The notes below the pieces were generated by a model. That model was not told the origin of the DNA, searched no databases, and was given only the letters and a program-made list of their open reading frames with translations. This document shows, in pieces, positions 8,789-17,184 of a stretch of 64,000 bases of DNA (the stretch's first letter is position 1; every line of letters begins with the position of its first letter). A program made the translations under genes and the position numbers. The stretch covers positions 62,001-126,000 of the forward strand of contig NZ_MKIO01000039.1 in the NCBI RefSeq assembly GCF_001938945.1, in the 5' to 3' direction. This stretch comes from Xaviernesmea rhizosphaerae (GTDB lineage Bacteria > Pseudomonadota > Alphaproteobacteria > Rhizobiales > Rhizobiaceae).

Positions 8789-9883
8789 TCAGACCCAGCC
8801 GGCAAGCTCGCGCCGCACCACATGCTCCAGAACCGCCATGCCGTCGGCGCTGTCGTTCAGGCAGGGAATATGCGCGAATTTCTCGCCGCCGGCATGGTGG
8901 AAGGTCTCGGCCGCTTCCTCGGCGATTTCCTCGAGCGTTTCCAGGCAATCGGAGACGAAGCCGGGATTGACCACGGCAATGCGTTTGATGCCCTTCTGCG
9001 CCAGGGCCTCCACGGTCTTGTCGGTATAGGGCTGCAGCCATTCCTCCGGCCCGAATCGCGACTGGAAGGTGACCTGCAGCTTCTCCTTGGACCAGCCGAG
9101 CTTCTCCCGCAGAAGCCGTGCGGTCTTCTGGCACTGACAGTAATAGGGGTCGCCCTTCTTGAAATAGGACTGGGGAATGCCGTGGAAGGAGGTCAGCACC
9201 ACCTCCGGCTCCCAGTCGAGCGTCGCCAGATGCCCTGTTATCGAGCGGGCCAGCGCCTCGATATAGATCGGATCGTCGTGATAGGGCGGAACGGTGCGCA
9301 GGGCCGGCTGCCAGCGGGCTTTCAGCAGCGTCTTGAACGCCTCGTCATTGACGGTGGCGGTCGTGGCCGCGGCATATTGCGGATAGAGCGGGAACAGGAG
9401 GATGCGCTCGCAGCCCTCCGCCTGCAGCGCCTTCATGCGCGAATCGATCGAGGGATTGCCGTAGCGCATGGCCCAGTCCACCGTGACATTGGGCAGGTCG
9501 GCGAAGCTCTCGGCCATCAGCTCGGCCTGGGAGCGGGTATAGGTGCGCAGGAAGCTCTCATTGCGCTCCTTGTTCCAGATGCTCTCATAGGCCTTGCCCA
9601 CCTTGCCCGGCCGGGTATTCAGCACGATGCCGAACAGGATCGGATACCAGAAGACGCGCGACCACTCGATCACCCGCTTGTCCATCAGGAACTGCTTGAG
9701 ATAGCGCCGCATCGGCGCGTAATCCGTGCCCTCCGGCGTTCCCAGATTGACCAGCAGCACGCCGATCCGCCCATGCTTGACCGGGGGATGGCTGGCCGGC
9801 TTGACGCCGGCGGGCGAGGGGCCGCCGGCAAAGGCGGTGACCGGCAGGCTGGAAAGCGGGGAGGGGCTCGTGGCTGGGTTCAT
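8789..9883 (-). CDS. hemH: Ferrochelatase
   Basis: Inserts ferrous iron into protoporphyrin IX, the last step of haem synthesis. The protein has 364 residues from ATG 9883. The catalytic histidine lies in TSFHGIPQSYFKKGDPYY, and the conserved acidic segment is GFVSDCLETLEEI near residue 310. VLLVNLGTPEG marks the start of the domain at about residue 40, preceded by a Pro/Ser-rich lead. The longer start at 9931 lacks a Shine-Dalgarno, whereas CAGGA precedes 9883 by 8 bases. It may be transcribed together with the downstream beta-barrel gene, whose start codon is only 81 bases past the hemH stop. Confidence 0.96.
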   Translation of the reverse strand: MNPATSPSPLSSLPVTAFAGGPSPAGVKPASHPPVKHGRIGVLLVNLGTPEGTDYAPMRRYLKQFLMDKRVIEWSRVFWYPILFGIVLNTRPGKVGKAYESIWNKERNESFLRTYTRSQAELMAESFADLPNVTVDWAMRYGNPSIDSRMKALQAEGCERILLFPLYPQYAAATTATVNDEAFKTLLKARWQPALRTVPPYHDDPIYIEALARSITGHLATLDWEPEVVLTSFHGIPQSYFKKGDPYYCQCQKTARLLREKLGWSKEKLQVTFQSRFGPEEWLQPYTDKTVEALAQKGIKRIAVVNPGFVSDCLETLEEIAEEAAETFHHAGGEKFAHIPCLNDSADGMAVLEHVVRRELAGWV

Positions 9884-10068
9884 CTGAAGGATCCTGTCTC
9901 GGACGCTTGCGCGGCCTGTGTGCGATGGCACGGTGCCGCGGAAGAATGATCATGGTGCCGCCCGGCCGGATCGATTGATCCGCAGGACCGGCATAAAGGG
10001 CGCTGCCGCCCGACGGGGTGAGGCGGCAGACCGTTCGTCAAGTTCTACGTGGCGATGCGTCAAGCGGA

Positions 10069-10108
10069 TGTAAAAACGAAGGCCGGCCCGGAAAAGCCCG
10101 GACCGGCC
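10069..10108 (-). terminator. Intrinsic terminator of the 5'-nucleotidase gene
   Basis: Read on the minus strand, a long GGCCGG...CCGGCC hairpin (10081-10108) is followed by TTCGTTTTTAC. It lies in the 330-base gap between the 5'-nucleotidase and hemH; the gap holds no gene, only this and the repeat fragment at 10153-10198. Confidence 0.7.
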
Positions 10109-10152
10109 GTTTCATGCGGCAGAAGCTGCGGCCATTTGTCCCGGCCATCTTG

Positions 10153-10198
10153 AGCATCGGATCGATCCGGATCCGGAGATCCTTTTCACGCCGATGCT
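10153..10198. repeat. Diverged copy of the AGCATCGG palindromic repeat
   Basis: Perfect outer arms AGCATCGG (10153-10160) and CCGATGCT (10191-10198) with an internal GATCCGGATC palindrome in place of the usual core. It lies 15 bases past the 5'-nucleotidase stop. Confidence 0.6.
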
Positions 10199-10213
10199 TT
10201 CGATCGGGCGAGC

Positions 10214-12301
10214 TTATTGCGCCGGGATCGTCAGTTCGGTGCCGACCAGAAGACGGCGCGGCGCCGGCTTGCCATTGGCGTCGAAAATGATCCGCCACTT
10301 CTCGCCATCGCCATAGGCCTTTTCCGCGATATCCCAGAGCGTATCGCCCTTGACGATCACATGGGTCTGCGGACCGCCGGTGGCTGCCGCCGGAGCGGCC
10401 GGAGCGGCCGGCGTTGCCGGTGCAGGGGCGGGCGCAGCGGGCGCCGGGGCGGGAGCCGTAGGCGCAGGAGCGGCGGGAGTTGCCGGAGCAGGGGCCGCCG
10501 GAGCGGCAGGTGCCGGAGCCGCAGGAGCCGCCGGAGCGGGAGCGGCAGGAGCGGATGCCGCCGGAGATGCGGGAGCCGCCGGCGTTGCCGGAGCGGGAGC
10601 CGCCGGAGCGGTGGTTGCAGGTGCCGTGGTTGCAGGTGCGGTCGCGGCGGGGGCCTGGGCGGTTTCCGGCTTCGGCGCCGGCTTGTAGTCGGCCGGGGTC
10701 AGGTCGGTGATGCGCCCGTCGGTATAGGGCTTGTAGGGCGAATGGGCGGCGATGTAGTCGGCCGTGACATCGGCGAGATCCGGGCCGAAATCATAGGCGT
10801 TCTTGCCGTTCTTGGCGAAGACGCTGTAGCCGTCGCCACCGCCGCGCATATAGTTGTTGGTCACGACGCCATAGGTCTTGGCCGGGTCGAGCGCCACGAA
10901 GGCATCGCCTTCCTTCACCTGGATATCGCTGACGCGGCTGCCGGCGGGCTTGGACTTGTCGAAGCTGTATTTCAGCCCGGCCACCTGCGGGAAGCGTCCC
11001 GCGCCGTCATCGATCTGGCTGACGCCGTTTTCCAGCGCGGCCTTGATGTCGGCGCCCGTCAGCTGGAACGTGGCCAGCGTGTTCTGGAACGGCAGAACGG
11101 TGATGACTTCGCCCTGGCTGACATCGCCGCCATCGATGGAGGCGCGCAGGCCGCCGCCGTTCTGAATGGCGATGGCAATGCCCTGGTCCTTGACGCGGGC
11201 GAGCATGGCATCGGCCACCAGATTGCCCATCGAGCATTCGCGGGCGCGGCAGACCTCACGCGCGGCCTCGATCGGCGCTTCGCTCTTGCCGATGATCTTG
11301 GCGCGCATTTCGGCGATCGGCTTGGCCAGTTCCGCCACCTGCGCCAGCATGCCCGGATCGGGGGCGATGGTGGAATCGAGCAGGATCGGGTCGCCCTTGG
11401 CGCTCTTGACCACGCCATTGTCGTCGAAGGTGATGACGATGTCGCCCAGATACTTGCCATAGGAGGCGGCGGTCACGACCGGAACCTTGTAGCCGCCGGG
11501 ATTGTCCGACAGCGTCGGATAGGGGCCGGCCGCCTTGGGATCGGTGTTGGACAACAGCGTGTGCGAATGGCCGCCGACGACCACGTCGACATCAGGGATC
11601 TTGGCGATCACGTCGACATCGCGGTTATAGCCGACATGGGTCAGCGCGACGATTTTGTTGACGCCTTGGGCCTTCAAAGCCTGCACTTCCGCCGTGATCG
11701 CGGCCACGTCGTCGGTGAAGGTGACGTTCGGGCCGGGCGAGGCCAGTTCCGGCGTGTCCACGGTGGTGGCGCCGACGATACCGATCTTCTGCCCGCCGAT
11801 CTCCACAACGGTGGAGCGCTTGACATGATCGCCGAGCGTCGAGCCGGGCTTGATCTCGACATTGGCCGAAACCACGGGGAACTGCACCTTGTCGAGGAAG
11901 GGCGCGAGCGCCTTCTCGCCATCGTCGAATTCATGGTTGCCGAGCGTCATCGCGTCGAACTTCAGCGCGTTGACGACGTCGAGCTCGGCCGTGCCCCTAT
12001 AGGTCGTGTAGAACAGCGAGCCCTGGAAATTGTCGCCGGCATTCAGCACCAGCAGGTTCTGCCCCGTCAGCGCCGCGCGGCGCTGGTCCAGGATCGTCTT
12101 GAGCCGGGCCGCGCCGCCGAAGCACTGCTTCTTGGCCTCATCCTCGGGCGAGCAGGTGGCGTCGAATTTGTTGATCGATTCCAAGCGGGAGTGGAAATCG
12201 TTGATATGCAGGATTTCCAGCGTGTAATCCGCAAAGGCCACGCCGGAGGACAGGGCCAGAAGCGAGGCGGCGAGAAACCCGGTTCTAAGGGTTTTGGTCA
12301 T
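10214..12301 (-). CDS. Secreted 5'-nucleotidase/2',3'-cyclic phosphodiesterase family protein with C-terminal LysM
   Basis: A 695-residue exported metallophosphatase likely to hydrolyse extracellular nucleotides. The signal peptide ends SGVAFADYT. The metal-site motifs are in order: LHINDFHSRLE, LNAGDNFQGS, LGNHEFDDG and VVGGHSHT. The C-terminal nucleotide-binding half spans about 330-530 (GNLVADAML, NGGGLRASIDGG). An Ala/Pro-rich linker of about 95 residues leads to a LysM domain (VIVKGDTLWDIAEKAYGDGEKW) that should anchor it to peptidoglycan. ATG 12301 starts the signal peptide and has GGAG upstream; the longer frame to 12448 has neither. Nucleotide scavenging for phosphate is the likely role, but no Pho box was recognised. 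Confidence 0.92.
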   Translation of the reverse strand: MTKTLRTGFLAASLLALSSGVAFADYTLEILHINDFHSRLESINKFDATCSPEDEAKKQCFGGAARLKTILDQRRAALTGQNLLVLNAGDNFQGSLFYTTYRGTAELDVVNALKFDAMTLGNHEFDDGEKALAPFLDKVQFPVVSANVEIKPGSTLGDHVKRSTVVEIGGQKIGIVGATTVDTPELASPGPNVTFTDDVAAITAEVQALKAQGVNKIVALTHVGYNRDVDVIAKIPDVDVVVGGHSHTLLSNTDPKAAGPYPTLSDNPGGYKVPVVTAASYGKYLGDIVITFDDNGVVKSAKGDPILLDSTIAPDPGMLAQVAELAKPIAEMRAKIIGKSEAPIEAAREVCRARECSMGNLVADAMLARVKDQGIAIAIQNGGGLRASIDGGDVSQGEVITVLPFQNTLATFQLTGADIKAALENGVSQIDDGAGRFPQVAGLKYSFDKSKPAGSRVSDIQVKEGDAFVALDPAKTYGVVTNNYMRGGGDGYSVFAKNGKNAYDFGPDLADVTADYIAAHSPYKPYTDGRITDLTPADYKPAPKPETAQAPAATAPATTAPATTAPAAPAPATPAAPASPAASAPAAPAPAAPAAPAPAAPAAPAPATPAAPAPTAPAPAPAAPAPAPATPAAPAAPAAATGGPQTHVIVKGDTLWDIAEKAYGDGEKWRIIFDANGKPAPRRLLVGTELTIPAQ

Positions 12302-12533
12302 GGTCGTCTCCAAGGTCGTTCCTCTTGTGCGAGCGCCCTGCCGCGACCCTGCCGGCACAGCGGAGGGTTGCGCCAGGCGTGAGGTCGCAAGGACCCGTAG
12401 GGAAAGCCGGGTCCGGGTCACAGAGCGGTCCGGCGGCGATGGTTCCATTCCCTTGATAAGACATCAAGCAGAAAGTGCCGTCGTCAAGAAACGATCATCG
12501 ACCGCGCGGATGCTCCGCCTGCTTCGGCCGCGC

Positions 12534-12914
12534 TCAGCCGCGGCGCGTCAGCGAGAATTGCGAGCCGGAATCGGTGGTGCAGTTCAGCTGGCTTGGCGTG
12601 GCGAGCGCGCAATTGACCTTGGACTGGGTCTTGCGCACCATCGAGGTCATGTTGATCTCGACCAGCTGCGGCGTGACATTGGTATAGTTGCCGGAGGCCA
12701 GCAGCTGGTTGGTGTCGGTCGTGCGGGTGGAGAAGGTGCCGCCGGAGAAGGTGGAGACGATTCCGTTCGGATCGACCCAGGACCCTTCGACCCCGGCCGG
12801 AGCCACGGGCGCCGCCGACCCATAGACCGGACGGTAGACCTCCTGCGGGGCCGACTGGCAGGAGGCGGCCAGGGCGGCCAGGGACAGGGCGAACCAGGTG
12901 GCGATACGTGTCAT
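12534..12914 (-). CDS. omp10: Omp10/AprI-inhibitor-like outer-membrane lipoprotein
   Basis: A 126-residue lipoprotein: MTRIATWFALSLAALAAS is followed by Cys19, a lipobox. The mature part contains GVEGSWVDPNGIVSTFSGG, TRTTDTNQLLASGNYT, QLVEINM and NCTTDSGSQFSLTRR, the pattern of Brucella Omp10 and of the protease-inhibitor Inh/AprI fold. The barrel fold is well known, but the role in rhizobia is not established. Start 12914 was chosen because it gives a clean lipoprotein signal; the open frame to 13313 adds non-coding-looking sequence. It lies 232 bases upstream of the 5'-nucleotidase in the same direction, and both are surface proteins. Confidence 0.88.
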   Translation of the reverse strand: MTRIATWFALSLAALAASCQSAPQEVYRPVYGSAAPVAPAGVEGSWVDPNGIVSTFSGGTFSTRTTDTNQLLASGNYTNVTPQLVEINMTSMVRKTQSKVNCALATPSQLNCTTDSGSQFSLTRRG

Positions 12915-13417
12915 GCTGCTCAAGCTCTCTCCTCGCGGGGTGTGGCCCTGCTTCAGCGTCGAAACCGACCTTTCGCAACCGCCTGCCGCCCCTCGGCCCA
13001 TCATGGGCCTTCGGTAAACCATGCCGAAACCGGCCTGTGAAAGCAATATGGTGCAAGTGCGGCGGGTGGCGAGAGCCCGCGGCCAACGGCCGGTGTCTGT
13101 CCCCTGAATTCTGGGGGCGCGGCAGCGCGTCCGGGCGAAAGGCTGCCAAAGGACGGGCAAGAGACGGACGACAGGCAAGAGACGGAAAGGGCCGGCGCGG
13201 GCGGCAGTCCCGTTCTCGAACGGACATCTGCTTCCCGGGCCGGCCCCGTTCATGATTTCTATCGCTGATGATCTCCACGCAGATACCCTGCCGTCAGCCG
13301 GATCGGGGCGCATGTCATGGCGCGGTCATACGGTTTCCGGTCTGATCAACCGGAAACCGTATCAGACGATCATACCGGCAAGGCCGCCGCGCGGCCCTGC
13401 CGATGTCAGATCCCGGC
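12915..13417. other. Intergenic region with a perfect palindrome, no gene seen
   Basis: About 500 bases upstream of the Omp10 gene. It contains the 35-base perfect palindrome at 13328-13362 and leads into a complete intergenic repeat. The open frames here show no recognisable protein features. Confidence 0.5.
13328..13362. repeat. Perfect 14-base inverted repeat
   Basis: Arms ATACGGTTTCCGGT (13328-13341) and ACCGGAAACCGTAT (13349-13362) around CTGATCA, with no mismatch and no T-run on either side. It could be a regulator site, a transcribed hairpin, or part of a dispersed repeat. Confidence 0.75.
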
Positions 13418-13523
13418 TTAGAGCATCAGACTGAAAATCGCACGCAGTCCGATGCTCTAATTTTTTGTTTTTGCATCGGATTTCTCCGAAAACCGGTTCC
13501 CACTTTTCGGTCCGATGCTCTAG
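13418..13523 (-). repeat. Rhizobiaceae-type intergenic palindromic repeat, complete inverted copy
   Basis: Same two-hairpin unit as at 2638-2742, on the opposite strand. The hairpin TAGAGCATCAGACTG/CAGTCCGATGCTCTA occupies 13419-13459 and the GCATCGGA/TCCGATGC hairpin 13473-13518. In both copies the gene-proximal end supplies the TAG stop of the adjacent gene (here 13520-13522, homospermidine synthase). Confidence 0.9.
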
Positions 13524-15043
13524 CGGACCAGGATGTTCTTGAACTGCCAGGCATCCTTCTCGTCGATGTCTTCCGGGAACAGGCCCGGACGGCCGTCGAG
13601 CGGGGTCCAGTCGGTGTAGTGACCTTCGACCGGGCCGAGATAGGGCATCTGCACTTCGAGGCAGCGCTTGTAGTCCATCTCGTCGGCTTCGACGATGCCG
13701 GCCTCGGGGTTTTCCAGCGCCCAGACCATGCCGGCGAGCACGGCGGAGGTCACCTGCAGGCCCGTGGCGTTCTGATAGGGGGCGATGCGGCGGGTCTCTT
13801 CGAGCGAGAGGCGCGAGCCGAACCAGTAGGCGTTCTTCTCGTGGCCGTAGAGCAGCACCCCGAGTTCGTCGAGGCCGTCCACCAGCTCGTTCTCGTCGAG
13901 AACGTGCAGCACCGGCTGGGCCGTGCCGCCATTGCCGAACATTTCGTGCAGCGAGAGCACGGCGTCATTGGCCGGGTGGTAGGCGTAATGGCAGGTCGGG
14001 CGGTAGGTGACGTCGTCGTCCTTGTCGCGCACGGTGAAGAAGTCGGCGATCGAGATCGACTCGTTGTGCGTGACCAGGAAGCCGTATTGCGGGCCCGGCG
14101 TCGGGCACCAGGTGCGCACGCGGGTGTTGGCGCCCGGCTGCTCCAGATAGATCGCGGCCTTGGAGCCCTTCTTGTGCTTCTGGGCGTTCTTCGGCATCCA
14201 GTTCTCATGGGTGCCCCAGCCGAGTTCGGCCGGCTGTAGGCCTTCCGAGATGAACCCTTCGACCGACCAGGTGTTCCAGAACACGTTGAGCGGCTTGGGG
14301 TTCTTGGTGCGCTGGGTGTCGCGCTCGGCAATGTGGATGCCCTTGACGCCGACCTTCTTCATCAGCTTGGCCCAGCCTTCGCGGTCGTCCTGCGCAGGCT
14401 CGTCCACCGAGAGGCCGCTATCCTTGGCGATGTTGAGCAGCGCCTGCTTGACGAACCAGGACACCATGCCCGGATTGGCGCCGCAGCAGGACACGGCCGT
14501 GGTGCCGCCCGGGTTCTTTTCCTTTTCCTTGCGCACGGTTTCGCGCAGCGCGTAGTTGGTGCGCTCGGAATTGTCCATGCCCTTGTCGAAGTAGAAGCCG
14601 AGCCAGGGCTCGACCACCGTGTCGATGTAGAGCACATCGAGCTTGCGGCAGAGCTTCATCAGGTCGAGCGAGGAGGTGTCGACCGAGAGGTTGACGCAGA
14701 AGCCCTGGCCTTCGCCTTCTGTCAGCAGCGGCTTGAGGATGTCCTTGTAGTTTTCCTTGGTCACATGCGCCTTGAGATGGCGCACGCCATGCTTCTGCAT
14801 GATCTCGACATCGGCGGCGTCTTCGCGCGGCTCGATGATGACCATGCGGTTCTTGTCGAACTTGAAGTGGCGTTCGATCAAGGGCAGCGTGCCGCGACCG
14901 ATCGAGCCGAAGCCGATCATGACGATCGGACCGGTGATTTCACCATAGACCGGATAGGTCACTGCGGCCGTTTCCGAAACAGCCTGCTCCACGGTCTCGA
15001 CGGTGGGTTCGGTCGTGTCCACAGAGGTGGTGTCTGCTGCCAT
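13520..15043 (-). CDS. hss: Homospermidine synthase
   Basis: Forms sym-homospermidine from putrescine units with NAD, the main long polyamine of rhizobia. The 507-residue protein has the dinucleotide loop VMIGFGSIGRGTLPLIERHF near residue 40, then SVDTSSLDLMKLCR, YIDTVVEPW, SCCGANPGMVSWFVKQAL and the C-terminal GLQVTSAVLAGMVWALENP block. ATG 15043 was chosen over the frame start at 15157 because AAGGAG lies 9 bases upstream. A 25-residue acidic Thr/Val/Glu-rich lead precedes the domain. Its TAG stop is inside the intergenic repeat. It is monocistronic by spacing. Confidence 0.95.
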   Translation of the reverse strand: MAADTTSVDTTEPTVETVEQAVSETAAVTYPVYGEITGPIVMIGFGSIGRGTLPLIERHFKFDKNRMVIIEPREDAADVEIMQKHGVRHLKAHVTKENYKDILKPLLTEGEGQGFCVNLSVDTSSLDLMKLCRKLDVLYIDTVVEPWLGFYFDKGMDNSERTNYALRETVRKEKEKNPGGTTAVSCCGANPGMVSWFVKQALLNIAKDSGLSVDEPAQDDREGWAKLMKKVGVKGIHIAERDTQRTKNPKPLNVFWNTWSVEGFISEGLQPAELGWGTHENWMPKNAQKHKKGSKAAIYLEQPGANTRVRTWCPTPGPQYGFLVTHNESISIADFFTVRDKDDDVTYRPTCHYAYHPANDAVLSLHEMFGNGGTAQPVLHVLDENELVDGLDELGVLLYGHEKNAYWFGSRLSLEETRRIAPYQNATGLQVTSAVLAGMVWALENPEAGIVEADEMDYKRCLEVQMPYLGPVEGHYTDWTPLDGRPGLFPEDIDEKDAWQFKNILVR

Positions 15044-15181
15044 TTGATTGTCGCTCCTTCTTGTCGCTGCGTGAGGCGTGGCGTGGATCGCTGAAGCCCG
15101 CCCCTTCTGTTTGGCAGGCCTAGAGCACAATTCGATGTCACAATAAAGAGCCGGCACGATTTCGCCATCCCCGCCGCGGTA

Positions 15182-15820
15182 TCACCCAACGAGAATCGCC
15201 GGAATGAGCCCGCGCAGGCTGTTGCCCATGAAGATCCTGCCCGCCTTGAGCTCGTCAAGCGTCAACCGCGTGACACGGGCGCGGCGGGTGCAGGTCAGAT
15301 GGGTGCGCAGCACGCCGGCAAGAAGGCCGTTGCCGATCGGCGGCGTCTTCAAGATGCCGGTGCCGTCATCGAGAAACAGCGAGGTGATCGTGCCCTCGCA
15401 GGGCAGGCCCGCTTCGTTGAGCAGAAGCACCTCGTCGGCGTCCTCCGGCGTAAATTCCGCCCGCGCTGCCTCGTAAAGCCCGCGCCGGCTGACCTTGTGG
15501 CGCAGCAGCCGGTCGCGCGAATCCGCCCGGGTCGCGGCAATGCGCAGGCGCCATGTGGTGCCCGGCGGATGGGGGGTGAATGGGGCATGGGCGAGCGATA
15601 GCGTGCCGTCGCGCTTGAGCGACAGGCGCAGGCGGGACGGGCCATCCGCCGGGAGATCCGGCTCGCGTGCGGAGAGGAATGCGTCGGCCGCGTCGGCCCC
15701 GGCAAAGCCGAGCCGGCCGGCCGAGCGCTTGAGCCGCGCCAGATGCAGGCGCTGGTGCAGGATGCCCTGCAGCGGCTCATGGCGCATGGTCTCGAACAGG
15801 TGGAAATCGTCCTCGCTCAT
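15182..15820 (-). CDS. pabC: Aminotransferase class IV, probable 4-amino-4-deoxychorismate lyase
   Basis: Second enzyme of p-aminobenzoate synthesis, releasing pyruvate from aminodeoxychorismate for folate. At 212 residues it is short for the family. RHKVSRRGLYEAAR carries the probable PLP lysine, followed by DADEVLLLNEAGLPCEGTI. The C-terminus (AGVLRTHL...KAGRIFMGNSLRGLIPA) is typical. The start overlaps the pabB stop by four bases (ATGA), so the two are translationally coupled. Branched-chain and D-amino-acid aminotransferases share the fold, but the pabB link decides the call. Confidence 0.85.
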   Translation of the reverse strand: MSEDDFHLFETMRHEPLQGILHQRLHLARLKRSAGRLGFAGADAADAFLSAREPDLPADGPSRLRLSLKRDGTLSLAHAPFTPHPPGTTWRLRIAATRADSRDRLLRHKVSRRGLYEAARAEFTPEDADEVLLLNEAGLPCEGTITSLFLDDGTGILKTPPIGNGLLAGVLRTHLTCTRRARVTRLTLDELKAGRIFMGNSLRGLIPAILVG

Positions 15821-17028
15821 GGCGCGTCCCCACCTGTATCCGGGCCTGTATCAGGGGCCGTGTCCGGGGAAAGCGCCGCGATCGGGCTGTCACCGAGGGC
15901 AAAGCGGGCCTTGAGCAGGCATTCCTCATATTCGGCTTCCGCCGTGGAATCGAAGACGATGCCGCCGCCGACATGGAAGCGCGCCTGGCCGTCGTCAAAC
16001 AGGGTGATGGTGCGGATGGCGACGTTGAAGCGCATGGTGCCATCAGGCGCGATCCAGCCGATGGCGCCGCAATAGGCCTCGCGCGGGCCGACCTCCAGCG
16101 TGGCGAGGATCTCCATCGCCCGCATCTTCGGCGCGCCGGTGACGGAGCCGCAGGGGAAGAGCGCGGCGAAGATGTCGCGCAGCGTCAGTCCGGGAACGAG
16201 CTTCGCACGGACATGGCTGACCAGCTGGTGCACGGTCGGATAGGTCTCCACGGCGAAGAGCGCCGGCACCTCCAGCGTGCCGACCTCGGTGATGCGGGAG
16301 ATGTCGTTGCGCAGGAGATCGACGATCATCCGGTTTTCGGCCTGCGTCTTCGGATCGTCGACAAGGGCGGCGACGATCGCCTCGTCCTCTGCCGCGCTCG
16401 CGCCGCGCCGCGCCGTGCCCTTCATCGGATGAGTCTCGATCATGCCATCCGCATCGACCTTGAAGAACAGCTCCGGCGAGCGCGAGAGCACCATCGGCCC
16501 CTCCAGCGCAACGAAGGCGCCGTAGCGCACGGGCTGGCGGGCGGTGAGCGACCAGAAGGCGGCGAGCGGATCGCCGCTCCAGCGCGCCATGATCGGCATG
16601 GTCAGATTGGCCTGGTAGCAGTCGCCCTCCGCCAGATGCCGGTGCAGCCGGTCGAAGCGCCGGCGATAGGCCGCCAGATCCCAGGCAGCCTGCGGTTCGG
16701 CGAGGAAGGGCTCGTTTTCCACGCGCTGGCGCGGCATGGCGAGCGGATGATCTGTCAGCGGCGTCTCGAACAGGCCGAAGGAGAAGAGCGGCGTCTCGCG
16801 CCCGCCCTTCGCGAGCGGGGCGAGCTTGGCCTCGAACAGATGCCCGGCCTCATAGCCCATCAGGCCGGCGATCCACAGCCCTCTCTCATGCGCCGCCTGC
16901 AGCCGGGCGAAACCCCGCTCGAAATCCTCGGGCGTCCAGACCGTGACGATCTCGACCGGCTCGGCAAAGACCAGCGTGGTGTCGGCGGCATCGTCGCGGA
17001 AGAGGATGAAGGGCGCGGTCTCGGTCAT
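15817..17028 (-). CDS. pabB: Aminodeoxychorismate synthase component I
   Basis: Converts chorismate and ammonia (from the PabA glutaminase) to 4-amino-4-deoxychorismate. The 403-residue protein has the chorismate-binding fold. HPMKGTARRG contains Lys203, the residue that separates PabB from anthranilate synthase, which has alanine there. NRMIVDLLRNDISRI, PCGSVTGAPK and GGGIVFDSTAEAEYEE are the other family blocks. The N-terminal third is reduced relative to long PabB forms. The last 20 residues include three near-repeats of D-T-x-P-D-T-G, encoded by a short tandem 12-base repeat at about 15836-15870. It heads a two-gene operon with pabC. Confidence 0.94.
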   Translation of the reverse strand: MTETAPFILFRDDAADTTLVFAEPVEIVTVWTPEDFERGFARLQAAHERGLWIAGLMGYEAGHLFEAKLAPLAKGGRETPLFSFGLFETPLTDHPLAMPRQRVENEPFLAEPQAAWDLAAYRRRFDRLHRHLAEGDCYQANLTMPIMARWSGDPLAAFWSLTARQPVRYGAFVALEGPMVLSRSPELFFKVDADGMIETHPMKGTARRGASAAEDEAIVAALVDDPKTQAENRMIVDLLRNDISRITEVGTLEVPALFAVETYPTVHQLVSHVRAKLVPGLTLRDIFAALFPCGSVTGAPKMRAMEILATLEVGPREAYCGAIGWIAPDGTMRFNVAIRTITLFDDGQARFHVGGGIVFDSTAEAEYEECLLKARFALGDSPIAALSPDTAPDTGPDTGGDAP

Positions 17029-17184
17029 CGCTTACAGGGCATCGGGGAGCATCAGGGGAATGAATTGGGGCGAAGGCGAGGCCTATCATGATGGGCCGCG
17101 CCCTGCCATCCCGGCTGCGACCCCGCTCGTCCGGTTTGGGGACGGCCACGCCATGGCGGCCGTCCTGCGCTTTCCTGCCGGGCC

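Noticed and set aside
10350-10688. Ala/Gly-rich plus-strand frame as a repeat protein
   Set aside because: It is the complement of the Ala/Pro linker of the LysM nucleotidase.
10217-12382. A 721-codon open frame antisense to the 5'-nucleotidase gene
   Set aside because: It mirrors a high-GC coding frame, is Arg/Gly/Ser-biased with long simple runs, and has no start signal. The minus-strand gene has clear enzyme motifs.
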